Notes: a model not told the origin generated them from the sequence alone. A stretch of DNA of 64,000 bases from Luidia sarsii (GCA_949987565.1 OX465102.1:21098992-21162991), one strand, 5' to 3'; counted from the first letter of the stretch, positions 13,001 through 25,200 are shown. Made by a program: numbers and translations.

Positions 13001-14878
13001 TTTTTTCCTGCATCGCGACCGCTTTATAGTTTGGATTCTCGCTTCATGACGTTTTCACCTGTTTTCTTGCGCACATTTCGATACCCAATTTTTTCATATC
13101 GGACATACTTATCTGGTGTTACATGTCAGTTAGTAAGTGTAGGTAATTCAGATTGGATATATGTCTGTACAATTTAAAACCGTCACAATGTGGATTGCGT
13201 TTCTTTATGAATCGTGCTCAGGAATTTATGTTGCACTGATTTCACGCTTCTGCTTAAATCTGAGAGAAACTAAATAAAGATTGGTATGAATAATAATATA
13301 AAAAAAATACTAAAAAAAAAATAAAAAAAATTAGTATATAGGTGCGGATGTTTTGCTGGATTGGGGAACTTGAGTTCTAATTGTACACATGGAATTAAAT
13401 CAGAACTGAATTATCACTCATCGGGGAAACCCTATTCTATTTTTGACACAGTTTCCTCATGTTTTTAATTTTCTTCGTTGAAATTGTGAAATTTATCATT
13501 GTGAATATTTTAGATATTATTTATCATATTTGCATATTTGATTAAAACTAATTCAGATTCAGAACATGGACATCTATCTGCAAGCGAAATTTTAAGTCCT
13601 TCGGACCTAACTTTTTTGAGATAAAGAGGGGTGACCCGAGTCCCCCCCATTTTTTTCATGGAGCGAAATAGCCATGTTTGGAGTAGGCGATTATTGAGGG
13701 CGAGCGGACTGGGGAAGTGTACTGGGAATGTTATTTTCGAGGATAAAGGCGTGTGTACGTGTGCAACTGTTCCATCGTTTGATAAAGGAGTCAAATATTG
13801 TAATGTCCTTTATCAGTCCATACATTGATTTTTGCTACGTTAAAAAAATTGGCACTGAAGAGATTATCCTCAGAAATACTGCAATATTCAGCGCACACCA
13901 TTTTCAACTAAGTACTATTTGTTTCGTACGTTAGATTTAATGTAACGAATGAAATACTATATTCTTCGATTGTTTATTTCATAGTACATGTAGTGGGTTT
14001 CATTTCATTATCCTAAATTGAAAACCCTCAGTTCCTACATTTTTTTTGTACTCATCGTTCAAAGACATTTTTGAACATTGAACTAATGTACGTAATATGC
14101 TGGATTTGGAAAGAAAATATGATTTCCTGGTAACTCTGGAAATTGTACCTCCACTTACACACCTGCACCCTGATGTGCCTTCATGCTAGCCAAATACTCC
14201 CATGTTGAGCGCAAAATTTCTGTGAACCATTGTTCCATCTAACTATTGCACATTTGGTATATCATTTGGTAGATGATTATTATCATAATTATTATTTTAA
14301 AAAGTCATGGATTTGAGTCCTTTTTATTGCAGGTTGGCTAGTTCTGTGTTGATGCAACTAAGTTGAATTCAAGTTTTATCCACGCTTTCAATTCACACGC
14401 TCCTTCGTTTTCGAGTCAACATTCCTTCGCGATTTTGTTTGCAGAATTGTTGTAAAATTCGTGAATCGTCACTGACCTTCGGAACCTGAAGTCAGAATTT
14501 AATGGATTAAAGTCCCCTATATTGTAAATCTTCTAGTACTGTGGTCATGCTACTAATTTGAAATCACGTTTTATAAACGTCTGTAATCCCTCGTTCCTTT
14601 ATTTTCCAATTTACATACCTTTGGGATATTGTTTTCAGAATTGTTGCAAAATTCGTGAATCGTCACTCACCTTCGGAACCTGTAGGCTGGTGTTTCTTCT
14701 TTCCTCGGCAGTTTACCTTGAAATTGGCGATCGTCTTCGTCATGAGCGAGGCGAAATCGTCTCCCGGTTCGGCGTGGGTCATGGCGCCGCAGGACTGCCC
14801 CCTGACAAGCAGCGAGGAAGCCAAGACTGTCAAAGCCAGCGGCAAGAGAAGGACCAGCCGATAACTTGAGGCGCCCAT
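10044..14878 (-). CDS. Apextrin-like secreted ApeC-domain protein, gene B (4 exons)
   Basis: Exons 14671-14878, 11033-11194, 10581-10865 and 10044-10390 (minus), total 1002 nt, 333 aa, with the same exon sizes and phase-1 GT/AG introns as gene A. Domain order is signal peptide, short basic tail, Thr/Ser-rich linker, then a complete ApeC domain with the same eight cysteines. Protein differences from A are few: MGASS for MAASS, some residues at the end of exon 1, DDQNN for DDENN, and EVHGM for EVQGM. The ApeC half is almost unchanged. Secretion and bacterial recognition are inferred from the family. The upstream TATA box seen in gene A is altered here, and a second TATA-type promoter copy lies about 1.3 kb further upstream. 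Confidence 0.85.
11885..12180 (+). repeat. tRNA-derived SINE in intron 1 of gene B
   Basis: The orthologue of the SINE at 2590-2865. It inserted before the tandem duplication because both copies carry it at the same place. Box B is GGGTTCAAGTCC near 12129-12140. Confidence 0.7.
14380..14490 (-). repeat. Partial copy of exon 1 donor edge and adjoining intron of gene B
   Basis: The end of exon 1, its donor and the adjacent intron are repeated in tandem (compare 14545-14690). The extra copy keeps only the last few exon bases and the donor, so it can encode nothing. Gene A has only one copy. Confidence 0.55.
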
Positions 14879-15110
14879 CGCTAAGGAAATCACAAGGCGA
14901 GGTAACGGCTTTAGATGTGGCGCTGCTCACTGACTCAGCGCTCTTCCTTCCAAGTGTAGAAATAACCCTCCCTTTACAAGATGAAAATGGCAAGGGTGTT
15001 CATCGACCGAACTATTGCCGTAAAATAAGCCACCGATGTAGACTCCTTTCATTTGTATTGGCGTGTCGCCACGGATGCGGATAAACAAAGTCCATTATCA
15101 ACGTTGCACG
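14879..15110 (-). promoter_or_regulatory. Promoter region of gene B, TATA altered
   Basis: Homologous to 5275-5480 upstream of gene A. The TATA position reads CAATACAAAT (minus strand, about 15050-15059) where A has CTATATAAAT. The acceptor-like TTTCCTTAG before the ATG is retained. Confidence 0.45.
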
Positions 15111-15344
15111 TCAGAGAAACTGCTCGTGCTGCCAATCCGTCTGTCCATCATTCGCAGTGTCCTTCAGCATCTAAAGAGCCCTTAGCGACCAAGGCAAAAT
15201 AATCTTCTTTGCCTCTGAATCGATGAACGTGTGGTAGGGACAACCTTGACAGATCGCTTGGTTGATCTTGAATTGAAAACCACTGAACAGCAGAATTCAA
15301 CGTTTTAGAGGGCCTGGCGTTTTGAGCCTTTCAGGGTGGTTTTT

Positions 15345-15560
15345 GACATCTGAATGAAAACAAGGGGTGCTAGTTGGATATATACGGCAGTTAATGGTTG
15401 GATGCCTCTGACTGGCGCCGCCACCCTTGCAAAGACCAGTCGACTATTATTTTGGGAAAGCCACCATCTAAGGGCTAGATAGCCCAGATGGTCAGAGCTG
15501 TAGTATGCAAAACAAGAGTTTCGATCACGTCAAGGTTTTCCTTGCTATTTTTCAGTCATT
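15345..15560 (+). repeat. Degenerate tRNA-derived SINE
   Basis: Matches the family at 17797-18085 across the left body and the box A-like stretch (GATAGCCCAGATGGTCAGAGC). Box B is decayed. Confidence 0.55.
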
Positions 15561-15639
15561 TATTTGGTTATTGGTTTGACCACAGAGCGAAATATATCGG
15601 AAAATATGTCGTGCAATCTCTATACCATTGATGTAGATA

Positions 15640-15900
15640 ATTGCAATTGGCAACGAAATAACGTAGAGAACAGCGACCAACAAATGCGTGTAAAGACGTA
15701 GACTTGTCCAAGGCCGTCTCTCCGGTACGGCTCCGGGCAGAGATCCAGGCCAAACGCACGCTAACCACGGCACAGCGACACTACCGTGCCGGATCCTAGC
15801 TGTACAAGGCACGCAGACCGAGCCGCTGCCATCCTACACATAAGTCTCCAGTCTGCGTCCGTATACATGAAAGCTGCGGGCAAGGGTACGGTGCACGACG
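15640..15900 (-). repeat. Dispersed repeat of about 280 bases, family 'CGTACACACGTACACATG'
   Basis: Copies also lie at 34556-34830, 36318-36600, 37150-37440 and 38880-39150 (plus). Shared marks are alternating purine-pyrimidine CGTACACA runs at one end, a GCCGTGGTTTGC core, and GATCTCTGCC(C/T)GGAGCCGT. Overlapping ORFs are not conserved in frame between copies, so it is not treated as a gene. Confidence 0.6.
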
Positions 15901-15939
15901 TGCACAAGCTATGGTCGGAGAATAGGGCTGCAAGATGTG

Positions 15940-16420
15940 CAGGTTTCGTGTGCGAGATTACTGACGCCGACTGGACTAGGGAACGTGAGGAATATTAATG
16001 GAGTCAAATGCGTGGGTGCGTGTGCAACTGTTCCATCGTTCTGTATGCGTGGCCAATAGAATGTATGTCCTTGAGTCCATGCATCAGTTTTTGAAACGAG
16101 ACAAAATGGCACAGGAGGGATTACCCTCTGAAATACTGCCATGTTGAATGCAAACCAATTTTTCAACTAAAGAACTATTGTGGGATATAACCATTTCCCA
16201 TAGATATTATGTGACGGAAAGACTTCAGCTAACAGACAAGGTAACGACAGGACGCGGCACTGCTGACCGTCTCAGCGCTCTTTCTTTCATAGGGTCGAAA
16301 GAGCCCTCCCTTTAATTTACTAGATGAAAATAACAAGGGTGCTCATAGACCGAACCTCTGCAGTATAATAAGCCACCGATGAAGACCTCTTTCATTTATA
16401 TAGACGGGTCGGCATGAATA
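15940..16420 (-). pseudogene. Remnant apextrin-like gene copy: intron block plus TATA promoter, exon 1 missing
   Basis: 15940-16175 matches the intron-1 block of genes A, B and D. 16230-16420 matches their promoter and includes an intact TATA-like CTATATAAAT (minus, 16394-16403). In A and D a 208-nt signal-peptide exon lies between these two blocks; here about 50 bases of unrelated sequence take its place. It is either a decayed extra gene or an alternative upstream promoter of gene B. Confidence 0.55.
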
Positions 16421-16669
16421 CTGATAAACAAAATTCACATCAACGGTGCACCTCAGAAAAATTGCTCGTGCTGCTAATCTGCCTGTCCATCATTCGCAGT
16501 GTCCTTCATTACCGCCTAAAGAGCCCCTTGCCACCAAGTAAAAATGTATCCTTTGTCTCTGAATTGATGAACGTTTGGCAGCGTCCATCGTATGGTTTCA
16601 TTGGAGAGATTAATTTAAGCAGCTTAGTTAAAATTTCAAATAAAAGCACTAAAGAACAAAATTTAAGAA

Positions 16670-17120
16670 AGAAGAATCCCTGGCATTTCGATTCTAGCAG
16701 GACCTTTCGCACAGGAAGATAATTATGTGAGAAAGGTACTTCTGGGACCAAAAAGGTAAAAACCCCCGCTATATTTTGATATTTTTTGCATTTGAGTAAT
16801 TTTACTCAGCGAGCAGTTTGAAACATATTGCCACAGTGCTTTAAAGAAAACGGAAGGGAGCTCATCGATATGCGATCATGCAAACATGAATATTAATGAA
16901 TTCAAAATTTAAGAAGGCCTCGGCTTTCGATGCTATCACGACCTCAGCACATCGCAGGGCTTTATTGGACAGATGAATATGAATATCATACGTGAGCTTG
17001 ATTTCAACATGAATCCAAATTTAACAAGAATCTGATATTTGATTCCAGTAGGACCTTTCCCTTTCAATTCTTCTTGTTGGAATGATGCTGCCAGTATCGA
17101 AACGTTTGTCCCTTGATAAT
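16670..17120. repeat. Cluster of degraded hammerhead-like arms
   Basis: Arms at about 16680-16745, 16917-16948 and 17037-17108 (the last with ATCGAAACGTTTGTCCC), each followed by the shared tail text TTTTGGTCATTTTACTCAG or a variant. All are diverged. Confidence 0.45.
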
Positions 17121-17796
17121 TGTTACTATTTTCGTTTTGGTCATTTTACTCAGTAGTTTACAACATAATTTCATAGTGCAAGATTTTTTTTACTAAAATA
17201 GCTCAAACAATGCGGACGAACGAATGCGTATACATATATAATAACATTGTCTAAGGCGGTCTCTCCGGTACAAGTGGTTGTTTACATCTGAATGAAAGTG
17301 GGGGCGTGCTCCGTTGATATAATATACGGCAGTAGAACAAGAGGAGTCTTTCGCACCCCTATTGAGGTACTGCCTCAGAGGTTGGTGTTGGTAGTCTGAG
17401 TGTGGTGTTTAATGTGGTATTGAGGTCGGTGCTAAGTGAGGTGTCTATGGTACGCGCTCTCTCCTACAAAATGTGGTGTGGGGCTTGTGCAATTGGTGCT
17501 ACCTTCCTCTCCGAAAGTGTAGTTTTGTTTACACAAGGGAAGTGAAGTTGACACACACTCGATACTAGTGCATAATACCTAACGGAACTCACATGACCAT
17601 TCCGTAAGTCGTCAATGGGAAGTATATACAGTTTTGTTTGTTTTTATTAAAGTCTTTCTTGACTGCAACAATACTAGTTATATGAATAATACAAAATATC
17701 AATGATCAGGACTAATTTGAAAAATAGGCAAAGAAAACTTGTGCCAATTTTTCAAATTTGTCAAAAAATCAATAAAAAAAGTTTGAATTGAATTGA
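17121..17796. other. Intergenic, nothing recognised
   Basis: A GGT/GTG-rich stretch at 17370-17520 has no repeat partner that I could find in the window. No ORF of note. Confidence 0.4.
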
Positions 17797-18085
17797 AAAA
17801 AGCTGCATCCACTTTGTGCGATCTACGAGCTGCCGTAGCCAGGTTTATAACAATTCGTTGTTTGCATCGGGACGAAAGCGGGGTGCGATCCCTGGAGATA
17901 TACGGCAGTTAATGAATTGCTTCTGACTGGCGCCCCTATCCCGGCAAAGACTAGTTGACTATTTGGGAGGCCACCATCTAAGGGATGGATAGCTTAGATG
18001 AAAGAGCACTAGTACGTTAGCCCAGAGGTCTCGGGTTCAAGTCCCGGTCCAGTTACAGTTTTCTATGCCATTTTTATCAAATTGT
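17797..18085 (+). repeat. tRNA-derived SINE, best-preserved head
   Basis: Box A-like GGATAGCTTAGATGAAAGAGC and box B CGGGTTCAAGTCC (about 18029-18041), followed by GGTCCAGTTACAGTTTTC. No complete acceptor stem or cloverleaf, so it is a SINE and not a tRNA gene. Confidence 0.65.
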
Positions 18086-18319
18086 TCAAACAAGTTCCCA
18101 GTCAGTTTTTCCTTGGTTTGTTTGAATGACTGATAAAAATAATCAGCTAAATACACGTCGCGTCAATCTAGTGTTAGTAAATAGGAACTGAACGATCAAA
18201 TTAGGAAAAAGGTTCATTGAACATTGGTGATTTTGTCATAACTTGTCGAAAGAGCGAACAATATGCAATACAACGAGGGACATAGGAAAATTATATGTTT
18301 AGGCCGTTCTGGACACGTC

Positions 18320-18494
18320 TCCGGCAGTTTGCCTTGAAGTTGGTGATCGTCTTCGCCATGAGCGAGGCGAAATCGTCTCCCGGTTCGGCGTGGGCCATGG
18401 CGCCGCAGGACTGCCCCCTGACAAGCAGCGAGGAAGCCAAGACTACCAAAGCCAGCGGCAAGAGAAGGACCTGCCGATAGCTTGAGGCGGCCAT
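18320..18494 (-). pseudogene. Truncated apextrin-like signal-peptide exon (C')
   Basis: Starts as MAASSYRQVLLLPLAL and follows the other exon-1 copies to the NCR before the basic patch, then changes to unrelated sequence at about 18320. The conserved donor (GAAG/GTGAGT in B, D and E) is lost. No linker or ApeC exon lies between here and gene B. It is the inverted partner of exon E at 57101-57308. Confidence 0.75.
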
Positions 18495-18552
18495 CTCTAA
18501 GGAAATCACACGGCAAGGTGTATAACGGCTCAACGAGTGTTGCTTTCGACAG

Positions 18553-18595
18553 ACAGTGGCAAGAGAAGGACCAGCCGATAACTTGAGGCGCTCAT
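18553..18595 (-). pseudogene. Second, shorter signal-peptide exon fragment
   Basis: Encodes MSASSYRLVLLLPLS and then breaks off. It lies about 100 bases upstream of C' in the same orientation and retains the 5' UTR text seen before the other copies. It looks like a local tandem duplication of the exon start. Confidence 0.65.
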
Positions 18596-20799
18596 CGCTA
18601 AGTAGATCACACGGCAAGATATATAACGGCTACTCGAGTGGTGCTTTCTACTGACTCGGCTCGTCCCCTTCGCACGATGGAGAAATGAATGTGCATCGAG
18701 AGATGTACCATTAGCTTGTTTGAGCGTCCAGTCCACGTTGCCATGGCATTAGGTTTACGGACTGAGCAATTTTGTTATTCTCCATGGCTAATGTCAAAAG
18801 GTTGGCATGGAAACCTGCATCAGCAGCAAGGCACGCTTTGCAGCCATAACCATGATGTTGAGTCCAATAACTGTTGACATTTTCATTATTTATTATGCAA
18901 TTACACGCCGCGCTCCAAATACGCTCACACGTATTAAGACCAACCTGGCCGGCCTCGTGTTAATTGGGTCGTTATTAATTTGTATGCTCACGTATAGAAC
19001 TGTGGTAATCTCTAATCAGGCGTTATAATTTTGTATACTGTCGATTTTTAGAGCTGTTTGCAACATTTGTGCATATTTACATATTTTTTTACGAATAAAC
19101 AAGAGAGTCAAAACATGCATGACCTTGTGCTGGTGTATTTTGTGTGTGTAAATTATCAAACTTATTAAAAATCCCGTGCTATAGAATATTACTGTGTATT
19201 CATAATGTACCCATATTGTCAACTAGAGAACGTAAAACTGTCACGAGAGATACATGTGAAGAAGACTAAGCAGATTTATGCAGCTGCCAGTTGAGCTGGT
19301 TCCCAACCACTAAGAATTAAAACGTGGATACGAGAAGTGCGGGGACTGGGAACCGGTCAAGAAAAACATGTACCTGGCCGGTGGTTTGGTTGGTATTCAT
19401 ATGTTGGTATATGGTTGTCAAACGACAACGATTCGGGATCCGAGATATAGCGTACGGAAACAGACAGAAGCTCAAATCTTTATGTTTTTCCCATACAATG
19501 TTAATGTGACTTGTGACTCGGACTTTGACTCGATGTTTCGAGACGCGAATACAAGTCTGGAAGACTGCAGACTATGAAGCTCTATTCTTTGTTGTATCTC
19601 AATGTGCATGTGTGATTTTAGACCATGTTTAGCAACAGAAATCAGTACACGTGAGCTATCGAAAGCGCCCAAATCGCCCTGGTAACGAAAATTCCGAGAG
19701 AGAAAATGTTAACACAATGAGCGCAACTCCTCCCAGACATCGCTGCCTGCACGGCAGGCAGGCCGGTTAGTTTTGACCGTGCTTATCGCACATGCATTGC
19801 TTTCATACATTGTACACGTAGATGCGCTACTAGATCCACGTGAATTGTAGTACAAGCAGGCGGGGACATCGTGTGTATGTACAGTGCAAACATGAACGGT
19901 TCGTACAAGGCTTCGGACACATGAGGGTTGTGTGCAATGTAACGCAAGCCAGTCAGTTTCGCTGCTCATTCGCCCCGAGCACGCACCACACTGCATGTTT
20001 TTTTTGGCATAAAACATAGCATAGGTTCCTCGCATGCATGGTTTTTGTTTGCGTACATATTGTACTGTACATGTACAGTGTAGTAGCCACGCTGGTCCGC
20101 ACGGAATGGGCGTAACGGGTCCTGCAACTGTATGATCGGCATCCACATGGAAATGAAAGGACGCCGACCTTTTCAAAATCCAGCGTATAATTCATGATGC
20201 ACGGTTCTTCCCACATACAAAACATCGAATCGAGCGGATATGCTACCCCCCGAAAAAAAAAACATAAGGTGCGCATGAATGGTTTCAAACGATGGTTGCG
20301 TGTGTCTGACTTTCGCCTCTACTAATGTCGACAAAGACAACCTTTCATCGCATTTTACTCTTCGTATTAGTTTGGCCCAGCCGCGATTTTTTTTCGTATG
20401 AAAGCGAGTAAATTTGATTTACATTAATTCTTCATGATTTTTTTGTTTTCCTCCAGACGTAAATATAATTAGTTCCTAAGAAAATCATCAATTTCTTTTT
20501 GACTCGCTCATCTACACTATACGACTAACAAATTGCGGCTCGGCCTTCATTTTGCTGGTTTACGTTAATTACGTTAACTGTTTTGCATGATTTGGTGAGA
20601 TACCATGTATTGTAGTCGTTTGGTTCTGGAAGTATATAGCAGGACACACGTATGAAGCGCAAACACAACTCCGCATTTATTGTGCACAGTGTATATAGTC
20701 TTTATTCAGACGTTATCAATCGTGGTACGGTGCATAATGCGGCTAATTGTGCCCATGACAGTTGATTGTAGAAAGCATATCTGATTAAGACGTACATTG

Positions 20800-21960
20800 G
20801 TTTTATTTATTTCACTTAAATTAATTAATATTCCTGCTTTGAAATATTTCACAAGTCAATTTGCAGACCCAAAATCTACATTTAATCATTGTTATGAGTA
20901 AACATTAGGTCCTACATAGAATAATCACATCAAACTAATCAATGCACAAGATCCATACATCGAAATTAGAATAAAAGAAAGTTATGGCTACATCTACAAT
21001 GCACTTATAGCTTTAAATCTCAACTACCAACGACAACAAAATGTTTCGTAAAGCATATTTTTGTTTCCCAAGATGAAGTCTTTAAATGAAATTCGATTTC
21101 TTCCATAAATCCATGCATTTCCTACAGTGTCAGACACCTAACATTGATCGTACACCTAACTCTGGCATCAAGTCAGCGCCCTCATTCCGCCAATCATGTT
21201 GACCACTACAATGATATTTATAAATCTTCAGAAAGTGTCAGTGACTTTTCTGTTACTGTAAAGATACATCGTTTTAAGTTAGAAGGTAAAAACCAAGTCT
21301 ATTCAAAAGAGGAATGATATAACAAAATCATGAATTGTTTGATCAATTGAACGAAATACTAACATTTAGTGTAGTGATTACAGACCAATTATTATTTTTG
21401 TAAAACTTTCATCATATTATTCACCTGTAAAATACCTTCTACCCTTGAGAAAGGTCCTGCTAGGATCGAAACCTCGGGCCCTACTACCGGTAGTATTTGA
21501 TAATTGCATTTTGGTCATTTTACTCAGTAAGCATTTTACATAATTGTGTATCATTCTCAAATAAAATATACTGATAATAAAAATGTTCATTATGTTCCAG
21601 TTCAATATATACCGGGTATAGATAGTATACAAAAGAGTACATTGTACTTGATTAATACATGAACAGTTTAATGGACAAAGGTTAGCGTTACATATATAAT
21701 ACACCAATTACAGCATGACATTTTGAGCTGGCAATAAATCGCAACGACCACCGACAAACTAAATGTTTCGTAAGGATATTTTGTTACAATACTTGTTCCT
21801 AGATTAAGCCTTGAATTGATAATTCGATTTCTTCCATAAATCCATGCATTTCCTAGAGTGTCAGACACCTAATATTGATCGTACACCTAACTCTGGCATC
21901 AAGACAGCGCCCTCATTCCACTAATGATGTAAACCACTACAATGATATCAATGATCAAAT
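20800..21960 (+). repeat. Two tandem copies of the long dispersed element
   Basis: 20800-21250 and 21420-21960 both contain the GACACCTAACATTGATCGTACACC landmarks in the same order as 7715-8585. The second has a hammerhead-like arm at 21450-21485 (GGTCCTGCTAGGATCGAAAC). It abuts the 3' UTR of gene C at about 21960 and appears to replace the polyA region that genes A and B have. Confidence 0.55.
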
Positions 21961-22236
21961 ATAAAGCTTCAATGGGTTCTTAGGCGTTTTAAACCGAACT
22001 TAATCTTATTCTTTCATGTCAGATTAGTTGCTGATTGTTCTTGAGGGTATTTGTTTTTGATTTTCCGGAGTAATTAGTATAGAGAGTATTAGTCTATCAT
22101 TAGGTATGGTCATCTGTTTTACCTTCGGTAAAAGGGTTAGAAATCCTTTCATTTTCTCATGTATAGGGATGGGTTCTATCATTCCGCGTCAGGCACGTAT
22201 GCTGATCAATTTGACACGTACCCATTGCAGTGGGTC

Positions 22237-25200
22237 TTATATCATAACAGTGTAATAGCAGTATCCCAACACGAGATCCCCATCGGGGTGTAGGCTACTG
22301 TACGGATAACTGCCACTGCGGAAGCCTGTTCCGCTGTTATCATTATCCCACTGGAACCACTCCATGGAGACATGCATACCCTGGACCTCCTGGCATCTGT
22401 CCCTGGAGGCGAAGAGATAGAACGGGCTGTGTGACGGCAACGTGATCGGGGCAGATGCCTCACCACTGGTCATGCAGCAAAAGTAGATCAGAGTGTCCCG
22501 GTCGTACACTCCTGATGGCACGATGCCACTGATGCTGTTATAATTTTCGTAATTTTCGTCATCCCAGAATATGGATCCAGATGACATTCCTGGATAAACA
22601 TCAAATCAACAATAGGACTATTATTCAATCAAACGTTTTATTAATAAATTGAAATATTGAATAATGAATCAAGCGTGATCTCCCCCTCCGAATTTTAGCA
22701 CCTAGCGAGTAGGCCCGGATGAACAAAAATCAAAATCAACGTTAAAAAAAACCAAACATACAAGATTAAACGTACTACGGCATGCAGAAGACACCCACTT
22801 CTGCTCAAGATAGACAGGTTAAAATATCAATACCCGGCTTATTTTACTCATTCAACTCACTCACCGCTAGGGCAGTTTTGTCCGTACTTGAACACACAGT
22901 ACTCTCCACTCGGCCAGATAGGATCAGTATCGCCGACACGGTCTACGGTCTTCATGCAGAAATGTTGCCACATGTCATTCACGCCATACGGACCCTGGAG
23001 GTGCAGTTCATCTGACCAGTTGTTGTCCGACAGTGTGTCCTCAGTGTCGTGCAAACGTGATCCTGTCTCCCACACGAAGCCAGAATCAGTCGGGCAACCG
23101 CTGGTTGGCATCGGTAAACCGTAGACTCCCTGCTGCCAGCTTGTTTCCTCTGGAATAAATAAGTCATCATAATGCCACTGAAGGTTAAACAGTCAGAAAC
23201 TGACAGCACATTTTGACTGCATGTTATGTTGGTCAGTGTAGACATTGGACAAATCACGGACGCGCTAAATGAGTGGAGAATCTAGTCAATTCTATGGCAT
23301 GGTTTGTGACAGTTGCAGATTGAAGCGGCTGTGGTAAGCTGGGGAGGTCCTATACCTGTGTTGGCCGTCACTCTTACTTGTTGTGTGGTTGATGACATGG
23401 AAGGAGTGGCGGTGGATGTCGAAGTGACTTCCGATAAAGAGGATGTGCCGTGCTGGACATTTTTAAAACACGCATCAACACACAAAAAATAATTTAACCA
23501 GAAAACACATCTTCGTAGTTCTGGAATACGAGGAAATATGTTATTATTATTATTAATAGTTTTCACGACACTATTTCATCCCCTACTCCGAGCAAAAGAT
23601 AAAAAAGCCGACGGGTACTGAAAAAAAATACCAGGTATCGTGCGCGCATACTATACGTGTGGGTGTGTGCAATCAATCATGCAACATTGCACTGCCGATG
23701 ACGTCATCACCTTCTCTTTGGCCAACGCACAAAAGAGGTTTTTTGTGGGCGGGGCGCGCTATCCTATTACGGTCGTTATTTAGGGGGTAGACTTTAAAAG
23801 TGTTGAGTTTGTGAAGTGTTTTACCCTTTATTAAGTCTTACAATAGTTTTCTCGATATTGTGTATATTGGTCTCTCAAAGAAGAGGTGTGGTTTGGAAAA
23901 GAACTTGAGTATTAACTCAGGTACTTTTTCAGAACCCCACCTCTTGTTCATCTGTCACCGCAAACCCTATTATATTGGCATCAAACAAATATTTATAATT
24001 TCTTCGAATTATGAAGTTGTTGATATTATTATCATGAAGTCCCATAGACATTGTGCACACAATGTGTGTCTGCGTTTAGGGGGATTGGAAGGTATTGGTT
24101 CTTCATTTGGCATGTATCTAAGTTGGGACAAGGTGTATTAAACAATAGTCATATTGTGATTGTGACGTTATCTTGTGAATACTACTGAGGTCACGAACGT
24201 TGAAGATTTTCACATTCCATTGAGCATATTTAGCCAACAATTTAACCAGAAAACACATCTTCGTAGTTCTGGAATACGAGGAAATAATAAACAAATAGTT
24301 TTCACGACCCTATTTCATCCCCTACTCCGAGCAACAGATTAAAAAGCCGTCGGGTACCGAAGAAAATTCCCAGGAATCGCGACGTCACTGGATTAAGTTC
24401 TTTTGCCGGCGACTCTTTCCTGTACCCGACCATACGACAACAGCGTGCTGTCATGTCTGGCTCAAGCAACGACAATTGACGTTGATGTTTATTCTGATCC
24501 CGACAGCAACTGCTGTCATGTTCGTCATATTCAGTTGACGAGGAAAACAACTGTGACGAAGCGGAAGATATTTTGCCATATCGGTTCGAACATGAATACA
24601 CCCAGGAGGAAATGTTGCAAGTGGAACTGCGGAGCCTCTTCGAAAGAAAATGCAAGAAAAGAGCACAGGCTGAGGCGGAAAAAACAGTAGGAAAACGCAA
24701 ATTTTCACTAGTTTAATTGCATAAAAAGAGAGGTTTATCGAACACTTTGTATATCAGACAGTTGAAAACTATCATTGAACGTCAAACCATAATATTATTT
24801 GAAGTATTGTACTATTGTGCCATATAACTATTGCTCATTTTGATGTATCAAACATGAGTATAATTAAAAGGATGGATCGTATTGGATTCCTTTTTTTAAT
24901 TGGCTATAGTACTATGGCAAGGCTACTACTTTATTTCAAGTTTGTATCCATGCCTGCAATACCGACGGTCCTTAATTTGGTACTTCCGTTTTGTTTTTCA
25001 TCAGAACTGTTACCGTACATGATTTGGAAAACATCACATACCTTCGGTACCTTTGCACTGGTGTTTCTTCTTTCCCCGGCAGTTTGCCTTGAAGTTGGCA
25101 ATCGTCTTCGCCATGAGCAAGGAGAAATCGTCTCCCGGTTCGGCGTGGGTCATGGCGCCGCAGGACTGGCCCCTGACAAGCAGCGAGGAAGCCAAGACTA

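Larger units (their letters stand above)
9296..14895. repeat. Tandem segmental duplication, copy 2 (contains gene B)
   Basis: Direct repeat of 1-5290, offset about 9295 bases on the left. Exons, splice sites, 3' UTR, polyA signal and the intronic SINE are collinear with copy 1. Differences include a local duplication of a short ACATCGACGGATGTCTTTT unit near 11708-11750 and a second partial exon-edge copy near 14440-14490. Confidence 0.93.

Noticed and set aside
14667..14993. Alternative-frame ORFs over the signal-peptide exons (also at 18214, 24972, 35839 and 57079)
   Set aside because: They overlap exon 1 in other frames, appear in every copy only because the exon is conserved, and lack the leader and the phase-correct donor.
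17990..18070. Possible tRNA gene
   Set aside because: Boxes A and B are present, but no acceptor stem or full cloverleaf can be paired, and the sequence is part of a repeated SINE.
19709..20176. 155-codon minus-strand ORF
   Set aside because: The inverted copy at 55.7-56.1 kb does not keep the frame, composition is Cys/Thr-rich by chance of a CA/GT-rich repeat, and no domain is recognisable.
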